Of a stretch of DNA of 64,000 bases, positions 54,512 to 62,786 are shown piece after piece. Below the pieces are notes generated by a model. That model worked only from the letters and a program-made list of their open reading frames with translations. It had not been told where the DNA came from and searched no databases. The stretch comes from Actinomyces weissii (GTDB lineage: Bacteria; Actinomycetota; Actinomycetes; Actinomycetales; Actinomycetaceae). The translations under genes were made by a program, and so were the position numbers. Position 1 is the stretch's first letter, and every line of letters begins with the position of its first letter. The stretch spans positions 806,001-870,000 of the forward strand of contig NZ_CP066802.1 in assembly GCF_016598775.1 (NCBI RefSeq), read 5' to 3'.

Positions 54512-55773
54512 TGGATCTGCAAACGATAAGGCAAATACCGGCATCCACCGCCTTCTTTTATTTGGCGTACATCTTGTTCATGTTCTACAAGTTTGCGGAT
54601 ATGTCTTTGCTTGCGAGTATGTTTGAAGGTGTTGTGGGCCCTGTCATTAACCTCCTCATCCTCGTGTTGGTATTGCTGGCCGAACTCTGCGACAGAGGGA
54701 GGGGGCGGTATATTTTAGTCTTCGTCAGCGTTATGACTATTGCGATGCTGGTGGCTAAGGACACTGGATATACGACTCTTGTAGTGATTGTCGCGCTGAT
54801 ATTTGCTGCACGCAGAGAGGATTTTGACAAGATAGTTGTCGTAAGCGTGTGGGTGACCGCCATTGCTTGTACGGTTGTGGTCAGTCTAGCATTGTTGGGG
54901 GTGCTTAGGGATTATGTTTGGGTAGATGATGTGCGTTCGCGTCACGGTTTGGGATTCAAGTATGCCACCTATCTTAGTCACTTGCTGCTGAATCTGGTGA
55001 TGTTGGAAGGGTACAGACGTAAACGGCTTGGGTGGCTCTTTGTTCTTGGCGTTCTCGTGATCGATGTGACAATCTACGCTGTTACCGTGTCTAGGAATTC
55101 ATTTGTTCTCGTGATTGCCTACTTGGGAGCCTACTTGCTTCTTGGTGACGAGCGTGGCAAGAAGCTTGCCAAGGGGTGGGTTGGCGGTATAATGGCAAAT
55201 TCGATCCTGGCTGGTTTTGCTGTTAGCGCACTAGTGTTGTGGGTGTATGCGAAGGATCCGGCGCGTTATGATTCACTGAATCTACTGATTTCTGGGCGTC
55301 TGTACTATACGCGTAACTCATTTGAAAAGTATGGTATCACACCATTTGGGCAACATATAGAATTTGCTGCGAACAGCCTTGACTCGCAAGGTGTCCTCCG
55401 GGTTAGTACCGGAAGCTATGACACAAATGTAATTGATAATGCTTATTTTCATATACTGATAGAGTATGGTTGGGTCGCGCTGATGCTGTGCCTGTCGGCG
55501 TTTTGTTTGCTAGGGCGATTAGCTCGAAGGGAAGAGGACTGGCGTTTGTTGCTGGTTCTTTCGGTCCTTGCAGTGCATTCGTTTATAGATCCGCAGCTGA
55601 TCGATCTTCAGTACAACAGTTTCCTTTTGCTGATCGTTGGTTATGGTCGTAGGATAGCGAATCCGGTTGTTGGGAGCGTTGCTGGAACGACGAATGCTCC
55701 TTTGGGGAATGAAGGTGTTGTGGTGGGTGGTAGAGTGAGTGACCGAAGTTTCGGGAGATCTTCTCAGGGCTGA
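54511..55773 (+). CDS. O-antigen/capsule polymerase (Wzy-like)
   Basis: 420 residues with about 10-12 hydrophobic helices, for example 'VVGPVINLLILVLVLLAELC', 'YILVFVSVMTIAMLVAKDTG' and 'RLGWLFVLGVLVIDVTIYAV'. A large extracytoplasmic loop lies near residues 255-315 ('YDSLNLLISGRLYYTRNSFE'), with the Wzy-like 'IDNAYFHILIEYGWVALMLC' after it. Wzy proteins share almost no sequence, so the call rests on topology, this motif and position next to wzx. ATG 54511 follows AAGGAG and touches the flippase stop. Last gene of the AT-rich block. Confidence 0.83.
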   Translation: MDLQTIRQIPASTAFFYLAYILFMFYKFADMSLLASMFEGVVGPVINLLILVLVLLAELCDRGRGRYILVFVSVMTIAMLVAKDTGYTTLVVIVALIFAARREDFDKIVVVSVWVTAIACTVVVSLALLGVLRDYVWVDDVRSRHGLGFKYATYLSHLLLNLVMLEGYRRKRLGWLFVLGVLVIDVTIYAVTVSRNSFVLVIAYLGAYLLLGDERGKKLAKGWVGGIMANSILAGFAVSALVLWVYAKDPARYDSLNLLISGRLYYTRNSFEKYGITPFGQHIEFAANSLDSQGVLRVSTGSYDTNVIDNAYFHILIEYGWVALMLCLSAFCLLGRLARREEDWRLLLVLSVLAVHSFIDPQLIDLQYNSFLLLIVGYGRRIANPVVGSVAGTTNAPLGNEGVVVGGRVSDRSFGRSSQG

Positions 55774-55869
55774 CCTGAATTTGCTGATTGAAGGCTTTCT
55801 CAGTTTGGGGGTGTAGCGATGCGGGTGTGGAAATGTGGCTGCTGGGGCGTCGAGGGCTTGGTGTGATTA

Positions 55870-56062
55870 TGGTTCATCCCAACTTGAGGGCGTAGTTGGA
55901 GTCTGAATGTTCCGGTATTGAGCAGGCTGTGGGTGAGGTAGTTGACCATAATGCGGAAGCCTGGAGGACTGCCGGGTGGTGCTCCAGGTGATCGTTGATC
56001 GCTTTGGTGGGGTCATTGCTGATCTCAGGTGCGTAGAAGTTGGCCAGCACGTTGGTGTCGCG
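55870..56062 (-). pseudogene. ISL3-family transposase C-terminal remnant (frameshifted)
   Basis: Read leftwards from 56059, one frame gives 'VLANFYAPEISNDPTKAIND' and 'HLEHH'. A second frame then gives 'VNYLTHSLLNTGTFRLQL'. Together these match, in order, the ISL3 transposase C-terminus (compare 'ILAYFDNPHTTGGPTEAING' in the next remnant). It is broken by a frameshift and has no N-terminal part. The rest of the space from 55774 to 56131 shows nothing else recognisable. Confidence 0.6.
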
Positions 56063-56131
56063 TTTTTTAAGTGACTGTTAGGCTTCTGTATAAGCCCCTC
56101 TTTCCTAATTCGTGCCACTTTAGTGTGGGCT

Positions 56132-56800
56132 TCTCCGCAAATCGTGGACATGGACGTCTTTACCGGTTTCAAGTCCGCCGTTACCCATGTCCTGCCTGAG
56201 GTGAGGGAGGTGATGGATCCCTTCCACGTGGTGGCCCTGGCTGGCGACAAGCTCGACCAGTGCCGCAGGCGCCTCCAGCGCCAGACCACCGGGCACCGGG
56301 GACGCAAGGACGACCCTGCCTACCGGGCCAGACGCCTGCTGCACACCGGGGCGGGACTACTGAGCGACAAGGCCTACAGACGTCTCGAACACGTGTTCGC
56401 TGATGAGCCTCACGCCGCGGTGGAGGCCACGTGGAGCGTGTACCACAAGATCGTGTCCGCCTATCGCGCCAAGGCTTCCGCTACCGGCGAGGTCGTGATG
56501 AGCAAGGTGATCGACACTCTTAGCTCCGGTGTTCCCCAGGCCCTGGAGGAACTGGCCGAGCCCGATCCGACCCTGAACAAGCGCCGCACCGACATCCTGG
56601 CCTACTTCGACAACCCCCACACCACGGGCGGCCCCACCGAGGCCATCAACGGCCGCCTGGAGCACCTACGCGGCATCGCCCTAGGCTTCCGCAACCCCAA
56701 CCACTACACCACCCGCAGCCTCATCTAGGCTGGAAGGATCAAACACCTGTTACCACACTGTCAAGCTGGAAGAGCTTGTTCGCAGGACGGGCTCTAATCC
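56132..56800 (+). pseudogene. ISL3-family transposase remnant (5'-truncated, nonsense codon)
   Basis: About 200 residues of an ISL3 (IS204/IS1001/IS1165-type) transposase: 'MDVFTGFKSAVTHVLPEVRE', 'VMDPFHVVALAGDKLDQCRR', 'ILAYFDNPHTTGGPTEAING' and 'RLEHLRGIALGFRNPNHYTT'. These include the DDE-type aspartate (MDPFHV) and the final glutamate (TEAING). The N-terminal zinc-finger and HTH half (about 200 residues) is missing. A TAG at 56726-56728 interrupts the end; translation past it continues as 'AGRIKHLLPHCQ', as expected for this family. Inactive. It lies in inverted orientation to the remnant at 55870-56062. Confidence 0.75.
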
Positions 56801-56852
56801 ATGTGTCCTTCACCCCGTCGTGCAGATGGCTGTCCTGTGGTGAGATGGGAGC

Positions 56853-57995
56853 ATGAGCGACTCTTCCCCGTTCCCTCCCGTCGGCACGCAAGCCAGTGGC
56901 CACGATGGCGGAGACGCGTCTACGCGCCCCGCTGAGGGGCGACGCGCCCTCCGGCACGCGGAGGAAGGCGACAAGCGGCGGCGAATCCGCGGCTGGAAGG
57001 CCGTCATGCTCTCGCTCCTCACCCTCGTACTAGTACTAGGGGGAGGCACAGCGGCGGCTGGGTACTGGCTCAAGTCCTCACTCACCAAGAACCTTGAGAC
57101 CATCGCTGACCCCTTTGCTGAGCTACCCACGCGGGCTCCCACCCCAGAGGTCCCCCAAGGCGAGGCTCCAGCCGTCAACATCCTGGTCCTCGGCTCAGAC
57201 TCCCGCATCAGCGCAGGGGACCCGTCCCAGTGGCAGGCAGGTGCGCAACGCACCGACGCCATGATGATCGTCCAGATCGCAGGCGACCGGCAGTCAGTCA
57301 CTGTGATGTCCATCCCCCGAGACTCCTGGGTGGACATCCCCGGACACGGGCAGGCCAAGATCAACGCAGCCTACTCCTACGGCGGCCCCACCCTCGCCAT
57401 CCAGACCGTCGAAGCCCTAACCGGCATCCACCTGGACCACTTCGTCATCGCCGACTTCGAGTCCTTTGCCACCATGACAGACGAGCTCGGCGGCGTCACG
57501 ATCAACCTCAAGCAGCCACAAACCCTGGCCGGCAAGGACTTCCACGAAGGAGCCCAGCTCCTCAGCGGCAAGCAAGCCCTTGCCTACGTGCGAGAGCGCT
57601 ACTCCCTGCCCGAAGGCGACTTCGACCGTGTACGCCGTCAACAAGCCTGGATGCGCGCCATCGTCCGGCAAGTCGGACAGAATGGGACCCTCAAGAGCCC
57701 CACCGCCCTCTACTCCTTCCTCAAAGTCGCCTCAGCCAGCGTCGCTGTAGACGACGGCTTCTCCCTGGACCAGATGCAGGCCCTGGGGGAGTCCCTGAAG
57801 AACGTCGGCTCCGGCATCACCTTCTTCACCGTGCCCACCGCAGGCACCGGCACCAGCGCCGACGGCCAGTCCATCGTGCTGCTGGACGACACCGCGGACG
57901 CCCCCATCTTCAAAGCCTTCGCAGAAGGCAAAGGCTACAAGTACATCCAAGAGAACCCTGACGCGGTCACGCTCCTGCCCGGCGTAGTCAACTGA
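56853..57995 (+). CDS. LytR-CpsA-Psr (LCP) family glycopolymer ligase
   Basis: 380 residues. A charged cytoplasmic tail precedes one membrane helix (about 50-72, 'VMLSLLTLVLVLGGGTAAAG'). The extracellular LCP domain shows 'VNILVLGSDSR', 'RTDAMMIVQI', 'VTVMSIPRDSWVDIPGHGQA', 'KINAAYSYGGP', 'GVTINL' and 'GKQALAYVRERYSLPEGDFD' with 'RVRRQQ'. These include the arginines and aspartates that bind the pyrophosphate of polyprenyl-linked glycans. LCP enzymes attach capsule or wall polymers to peptidoglycan, so this is the likely final step for the adjacent capsule operon. ATG 56853 is preceded by GGGAGC. Confidence 0.93.
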   Translation: MSDSSPFPPVGTQASGHDGGDASTRPAEGRRALRHAEEGDKRRRIRGWKAVMLSLLTLVLVLGGGTAAAGYWLKSSLTKNLETIADPFAELPTRAPTPEVPQGEAPAVNILVLGSDSRISAGDPSQWQAGAQRTDAMMIVQIAGDRQSVTVMSIPRDSWVDIPGHGQAKINAAYSYGGPTLAIQTVEALTGIHLDHFVIADFESFATMTDELGGVTINLKQPQTLAGKDFHEGAQLLSGKQALAYVRERYSLPEGDFDRVRRQQAWMRAIVRQVGQNGTLKSPTALYSFLKVASASVAVDDGFSLDQMQALGESLKNVGSGITFFTVPTAGTGTSADGQSIVLLDDTADAPIFKAFAEGKGYKYIQENPDAVTLLPGVVN

Positions 57996-58101
57996 CTCCC
58001 GCTGAGCGGTGGATGACCGCCGTATGTGGCTGGAAGCCTTGGAGGGGACCCTGCGTCTGCGTGAGCAATCGCGCTGCCGACGGGCTGGCCGGAGAGTGGG
58101 T

Positions 58102-58569
58102 TTAGCCCCAGAAGTCCCTGACCCAGCGTGCGTGCGCCCGACGCAGCCAGAACCAACGCAAACCGTACTGGCCTGCCAAGGCGACAACCGCACAAGCAAC
58201 CGCCCCTGCCCAATGCAGCACGATGACCTGGGCTCCCAGGCTCAGGCCCACGATCCCCACCGCGAAGCCGAGCGCTGCCGCAACAGCAAAACGCATCGAC
58301 TCCTTAGCCGCCCACGGCCAGTAACGTGATGCAAGCACGCAAGCGGCCACCTGCAAGGCCAAGGCCCACACCAGCGCGACCCCCGCCAACAACGGAGAGC
58401 CATCACGCGGCTCCAGGACCACGGAGCTCACCACGAAGGCTCCAGCCACGCACACTCCCCACAAGACCACATCCGCCAGAAGCGCACGGCTGTCCCAAGG
58501 CAGACGTCTGTCCAGTTCCGCTGGTGTAGGTGTACGACCTCCATGCGAAACAGCGGCTGCTGACATCAT
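58102..58569 (-). CDS. Small four-helix membrane protein, function unknown
   Basis: About 155 residues. Four hydrophobic segments are seen: 'LLADVVLWGVCVAGAFVVSS', 'LLAGVALVWALALQVAACVL', 'FAVAAALGFAVGIVGLSLGA' and 'VLHWAGAVACAVVALAGQYG'. A basic C-terminal tail ('WLRRAHARWVRDFWG') follows. The size and four-helix layout are like GtrA-type proteins, but no signature confirms it. The start is placed at 58569 behind GGAGGGC; the open frame reaches 58623. Convergent with the LCP gene. Confidence 0.6.
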   Translation of the reverse strand: MMSAAAVSHGGRTPTPAELDRRLPWDSRALLADVVLWGVCVAGAFVVSSVVLEPRDGSPLLAGVALVWALALQVAACVLASRYWPWAAKESMRFAVAAALGFAVGIVGLSLGAQVIVLHWAGAVACAVVALAGQYGLRWFWLRRAHARWVRDFWG

Positions 58570-58872
58570 GCCCTCCACAACGCTTGCGAGCAGTGCCGCA
58601 GGCCAACAGCTTGTCACCGCCAACAGTACGACCCACGGTCACCATTGACATCAGAAGACTATCAGCCAGGATGTAAGAGAAAGAACCCTTATGGGCCGCA
58701 CGGTCTGTGGCAGCTCCGCAAGGTGGGAGACTTGCAGCCGCATGGGACTGGGGGAGTAGGCAAGGGGCAGCGCCACTTCCTGAAGCCCCCTGGGCGCGGT
58801 CCCGGTGGGCAGCCTGGCGGGATGTCTGAGCCCGTTGGGCTTGCAGATTCTCGCCCGGCCGTGAGTGACGGC

Positions 58873-59124
58873 TTAGGCGTCTGGGGTGTCGCTGGTTGCC
58901 TCAGGCGGGCGTACCTGGCGGCGCCGGGAGTTTCCTTTGCCGGTGGTGCGGTCGTGCCAGACGTTGGGGTGTCCGCAGAGAATGGTGCTGAGCTCGTCGT
59001 CGCTGATGGCCGATCCGTCGCGGTGGTGGACGTGGCCGAGCCGCTGGAACCGGCCGGCAGTGACGGCCTCGTCGAGCTGGTCGTAGTGGACCTGCTCGGC
59101 CTCGGTGACGACATTGTTCTCGGT
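58873..59124 (-). CDS. Small hypothetical protein, possibly a truncated ribbon-helix-helix antitoxin
   Basis: 83 residues starting 'MTENNVVTEAEQVHYDQLDE'. GGAGAGG lies seven bases before the ATG at 59124, a strong ribosome-binding site. The middle has 'GSAISDDELSTIL', and the C-terminus 'SRRRQVRPPEATSDTPDA' resembles the start of a ribbon-helix-helix DNA-binding strand ('RRQVRLP-type') that then stops abruptly. If so, the stop at 58873 truncates the protein. Immediately upstream lies an IS30 remnant. Function is not established. Confidence 0.5.
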   Translation of the reverse strand, partial: TENNVVTEAEQVHYDQLDEAVTAGRFQRLGHVHHRDGSAISDDELSTILCGHPNVWHDRTTGKGNSRRRQVRPPEATSDTPDA

Positions 59125-59154
59125 CATTGGCATACCTCTCCAAGGGGACATAGT

Positions 59155-59346
59155 CGGGGAGTACTGTTGTGGCAACACTTCGCCAAGGGCACTGACCTGT
59201 CCCGCCGGAGCGCCGCCGACCTCGAAGTGGGTGCCCACCCCCTCAACAATACGCCCCGTAAGATCCTGGGCTGGAAGCCTCCGGCAGAGGCCTTCGACAA
59301 ACAACTACAATCACTCTGCGAAACCAGTGTTGTGACGACCGGTTGA
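59155..59346 (+). pseudogene. IS30-family transposase C-terminal remnant
   Basis: The frame ending at 59346 reads 'LLWQHFAKGTDLSRRSAADL', 'EVGAHPLNNTPRKILGW' and 'KPPAEAFDKQLQSL'. This is the C-terminal end of IS30 transposases ('PKGTDLS', 'LN-RPRK-LGW--PAE'). Only about 60 of the usual 350-400 residues remain. The rest of 59347-59464 holds nothing recognisable. Confidence 0.75.
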
Positions 59347-59464
59347 ACCCACCCTGTTCACCGCAGGAAGATTTGATATTCCACAAGATTAAATGACCGA
59401 CTGGGTGTAAAAGTGTGCCTGTCTGGTTGTTGGGACTGGCGTCAGCGTGCGGATCTTTCGCGGA

Positions 59465-60610
59465 TCAATTCTGGAACTCGGGGGCGCGGTGACCAACTCC
59501 CAGCAACTGGGCAATCGCTGCAACTGAGCGTTCAGCTGCCTTGCCATCGCCGTAGGGGTTGACCGCGTTGGCCATCTTGGCGTAGTCCTCCGCTGAATCC
59601 AACAGACGAGAAACCTCTGAGACTATCCGGTCTTCTGCCGTGCCGATCAGGCGAACAGTTCTGGCCGACACGGCCTCGGGGCGCTCCGTGTTCTCGCGCA
59701 TCACCAGCACCGGCTTGCCGAGGCTAGGCGCCTCCTCCTGCACACCGCCAGAGTCTGTGAGCACGATCTGGGCGGCCCCCATAACCGTGGTGAACTCGCC
59801 ATAGGCCAGGGGCTCGCACACGAGTACGTTGGGGAGGTCCTGGATATGAGGCAGGACCGCCTCACGCACCAGCGGATTCTTGTGCGCTGGAAGCACTATC
59901 AGGTGATCCGGGTAGCTCGTGGCGAGCCTGCGCAGCGCCCGCCCCACCCCGTGCATCGCCTCGCCCCAGTTCTCGCGCCGATGGGTGGTGACCAGGATTA
60001 TCGGCCGTGATTGGGTGACGGCTTCCTGAAGGCGGGGGTCTGCGGGCTGGATGCCCTGGGCGCGAGTGTGCAGCAGCGCGTCAATCACGGTGTTGCCGGT
60101 GACCGCGATCGTGTCCGGGTCAATGCCCTCCCGCAGCAGGTTCTCCTTGGAGGTGGGGGTGGGGGCCAGGTGTAGCGCAGTTAGCTGGGAGGTCACCTTG
60201 CGGTTTGCCTCCTCCGGGAACGGGGAGTGGATGTTGCCGCTGCGCAGCCCGGCCTCAAGGTGCACCACCGGGATCTGCCGGTAGAAGGAGGCTAGCGCCG
60301 CCGCGGCCACGGTGGTGGTGTCCCCCTGGACCAGCACGGCGTCAGGGGAGCGCTCCGCCAGGACCAGGTCAAGCCGGGAGAAGATCTTGGCGCTCAGCTG
60401 GTTCAGGGACTGGCCGGGTGCGAAGACGTCAATATCGTGGTCCGGGCGGAGCGAGAATATCTCGTTGACCTGGTCGAGCATCTCCCGGTGCTGGCCGGTG
60501 ACCACCGTGGTCACGGTCAGGGAAGGGCTGGTCTGGAGGGCCTTGATGACTGGAGCCACCTTGATCGCCTCAGGGCGGGTTCCGTAGATAACCATGACGT
60601 TGCGCGCCAT
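59465..60610 (-). CDS. wecB: UDP-N-acetylglucosamine 2-epimerase (non-hydrolysing)
   Basis: Interconverts UDP-GlcNAc and UDP-ManNAc, supplying ManNAc or ManNAcA for capsule or wall polymer. 381 residues: 'VMVIYGTRPEAIKVAPVIKA', 'VTGQHREMLDQV', 'VLVQGDTTTVAAAALASFYR', 'VVHLEAGLRSGNIHSPFPEE', 'ILVTTHRRENWGEAM' and 'VLTDSGGVQEEAPSLGKPVL' with 'RENTERPEA'. All UDP-contacting motifs are intact. ATG 60610 follows GGAGAGCCGT; the longer frame to 60688 is not needed. Confidence 0.95.
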   Translation of the reverse strand: MARNVMVIYGTRPEAIKVAPVIKALQTSPSLTVTTVVTGQHREMLDQVNEIFSLRPDHDIDVFAPGQSLNQLSAKIFSRLDLVLAERSPDAVLVQGDTTTVAAAALASFYRQIPVVHLEAGLRSGNIHSPFPEEANRKVTSQLTALHLAPTPTSKENLLREGIDPDTIAVTGNTVIDALLHTRAQGIQPADPRLQEAVTQSRPIILVTTHRRENWGEAMHGVGRALRRLATSYPDHLIVLPAHKNPLVREAVLPHIQDLPNVLVCEPLAYGEFTTVMGAAQIVLTDSGGVQEEAPSLGKPVLVMRENTERPEAVSARTVRLIGTAEDRIVSEVSRLLDSAEDYAKMANAVNPYGDGKAAERSVAAIAQLLGVGHRAPEFQN

Positions 60611-60712
60611 ACGGCTCTCCTGTGTAGGGAAAGGTGGAGGCTGCCAAGGGATAACAACCAGAATTCCAAGATACCTAGTTCCACCCATGACTGGGGGCAG
60701 TCGTGAGAGTTG

Positions 60713-61549
60713 TCACGGTTGGTGCATGTTAGGGGGTGGGGGCTCCAGGGGTCTATGAGGGGCTTGGGGGGTGGGCGTGAGCGTCTCTGGGCGGGTTCCC
60801 AGGAAGCTGCTAACGGCGTCGGCAACCCACTCATAGGCGGCGTCTATGTAGTGGAATGGGGCAGGCCCCCACTTGTGGGTGTCTCCGGCCACGCTCAGCT
60901 CGTCTGGAAGCCGTAGCACCGTCAGTCCGGTTTGAGCGGCGGCAGCGTAGTACTCGGTGAAAAGCCAATTTCCCTCCACCGGGGTCGTACCCCAGCTGGT
61001 AGGTGTTGGCTGGCCAGTGCTGTCCGTCAGGGCCCAAGGGCACAGCAGCAGCAGTGTGCGCTCCCACAGGCCCTGCTCCTTCAGGAAGCCGGTGAACACC
61101 GACAGGTGCTCCTTCCAACGCTGCAGGTGCTCAGTGGTGCCGAACTCCACCAGGCGTGCGCCAGCCAGGTGTGTGTAGAGGTCCTCGCCGAGGCCTTCCA
61201 TCGTGCGGGTTACCACGCCGCCGTCGGGAAGGTCGAAGAAGCCTAGGCGCTCGTCGATCAGGTCCCAGAGCAGCACATCAGTGGTCTGGGCCTCCTGGGT
61301 CAGGCGCTCGTACATGTCGCCGCGGATGTCTCCTTTCAGCACGCGCTGAACGAAGGCGGAGCTGATGCCCGACAGGGGGAGGGTGTCCGGTGGTGCTGGG
61401 GCAACAGCACTCACCAGGGACTGCCGCGGGATGTAGGTAGACAGTTCCCAGCCCCGCTCAAGCAGGAGGTCGACCGAGTCTCGGCCTACACAGGAGCCGT
61501 AGACGCCCACGCGCGGGGCTCTGCTGTTCGGTTTCTGACTGTGCGGCAT
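60713..61549 (-). CDS. DUF6270-like protein near polysaccharide genes
   Basis: 278 residues. It begins 'RVGVYGSCVGRDSVDLLLER' and ends its globular part with 'FHYIDAAYEWVADAVSSFLG'. A GSC-x-RD start and a late His-containing element match the DUF6270 proteins (SGNH-hydrolase-like layout) often found in actinobacterial capsule loci. Between them 'TTDVLLWDLIDERLGFFDL' is conserved-looking. The C-terminal 30 residues are Pro-rich. Activity unknown; an acyl esterase or transferase role is a guess. Same strand as wecB, 100 bases upstream of it. Confidence 0.7.
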   Translation of the reverse strand: MPHSQKPNSRAPRVGVYGSCVGRDSVDLLLERGWELSTYIPRQSLVSAVAPAPPDTLPLSGISSAFVQRVLKGDIRGDMYERLTQEAQTTDVLLWDLIDERLGFFDLPDGGVVTRTMEGLGEDLYTHLAGARLVEFGTTEHLQRWKEHLSVFTGFLKEQGLWERTLLLLCPWALTDSTGQPTPTSWGTTPVEGNWLFTEYYAAAAQTGLTVLRLPDELSVAGDTHKWGPAPFHYIDAAYEWVADAVSSFLGTRPETLTPTPQAPHRPLEPPPPNMHQP

Positions 61550-62175
61550 ATGCAGACGATACCGCGCCGCGTTGCTAGTGTGCAGTTTGGTAACGGTTAT
61601 CTGGCTGCTTGGGTTGGAGGAAGCCGTGGGGTTCTCCTGTCAAGACTGCGGCCAGGGAGAGCGGTTCGTTCCTGGGGGCCTGCTCTTGTTCCTGTGCTAC
61701 GGCTTGGCAGGGGCATGGCCCTGCTTGCTGTGGGCTCCTTGAGTGCCTTTTGGTGAGGGCTGGTTGGCGGGCGGGACGAAGTTGTGGTGCCGGGGTGTCG
61801 AATCCGTTGTTATCATGCAGTTTGCTTGTCTGGGGTCTGGTGGTAAGTGGGCTCCGATCCTCCGCCAGTGGCAGCTTGGCCCGGTTGGGGCTGGCGCGTG
61901 GCCGTCTACGGCGAGGAGGCTCGGGCCATTGCGGCAGTGGTGGCGGGTTCCCGGCTCACCCTTCTGCAGGGTGGTCAGGCTGGTAGATGACCACAGTTCG
62001 GACAGGGGCTGGCGACCGGAGCCAGGGCTGTGCCCGCTGTTCACGGGGTCTTGGGTGTGGGGGCGTCCCTGGATGGCAGAGGACCACAGTTCAGGCGCCA
62101 GGAAATGACGCGAACAAAAGTTTCCCCCGGAATCTGTTGGGAATCCGGGGGAAACTAGTGGGGTGGCTGAGTAGC
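61550..62175. other. Gene-poor region before the HTH gene
   Basis: About 626 bases with no supportable gene. Words ATGACCACAGTTCGGAC (near 61,987) and AGGACCACAGTTCAGGC (near 62,081) are related direct repeats about 94 bases apart. A strong hairpin ends the region (62119-62156). The composition is less GC-biased by codon position than the neighbours, and an island junction may lie here. Confidence 0.4.
62119..62156. terminator. 13-bp hairpin, terminator-like
   Basis: AGTTTCCCCCGGA (62119-62131) pairs perfectly with TCCGGGGGAAACT (62144-62156), 12-base loop. On the minus strand it is followed by a TTTGTT run. No minus-strand gene ends here, so it may be a relic terminator or another signal. 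Confidence 0.65.
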
Positions 62176-62619
62176 ATGTTCGGCAACTCTGCCCCCAGGA
62201 CGAAGACCCTGGTCAACCGCTTGAATCGTGGGGTCTACGGGGTCTCCCGTCGACCTCAGAACGCTGCTCCGAGGGATGATCGGGGGCCAGTGGCAAGGAC
62301 TGTCGAGACGGCTCAAACTTTCCTCACTGCCGCCGAGGTGGACGCGCTCGTGGGTGACTACCTGGCCGGGATGAGCGTGAAGTCTCTCGCCGAGACCTAC
62401 GGCATCCACCGCGCCACGGTGTTCTCGCACCTACGCCGACGTAACGTGCCGAGTTGCCGGCCGGGGCTGGGTCTGGATGAGAAGGCGGAGGCGGTGCGGC
62501 TGGCCCGAGCTGGTGTCTCGATGCGGGCGATCGCTCGTCTGACGGGAGTGGACCGCAAGGCCGTACGCGCAGCGCTGGTTGAGGCAGGACTCATCGTGGG
62601 TGGCGCCGATGCCTCATAG
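62176..62619 (+). CDS. Helix-turn-helix protein (resolvase-type HTH repeats)
   Basis: 147 residues with two HTH units: 'YLAGMSVKSLAETYGIHRAT' followed by 'VFSHLRRRNVP', then 'RAGVSMRAIARLTGVDRKAV' followed by 'RAALVEAG'. These resemble the HTH_7 DNA-binding end of serine recombinases, without a catalytic domain. Such small proteins often accompany integrative elements. The start at 62176 is chosen because a longer frame (to 61987) would run through the hairpin at 62119-62156. Its function is unknown; DNA binding is likely. Confidence 0.65.
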   Translation: MFGNSAPRTKTLVNRLNRGVYGVSRRPQNAAPRDDRGPVARTVETAQTFLTAAEVDALVGDYLAGMSVKSLAETYGIHRATVFSHLRRRNVPSCRPGLGLDEKAEAVRLARAGVSMRAIARLTGVDRKAVRAALVEAGLIVGGADAS

Positions 62620-62786
62620 CGCTGTTCCGGGTCGCTGGTCGTGGAGAGTTTTGCCGGACATCGTCGCTCTCGACGTGTCTCGCCCCACAGACCGAAACAG
62701 ACTGCTAGCGTTCGGCATGAACGACTGCGCTCGCCGGTTGGCCGAGGGCGTGGATCGCCGGACGGAGCACGAGAGCGGGGATGGGT

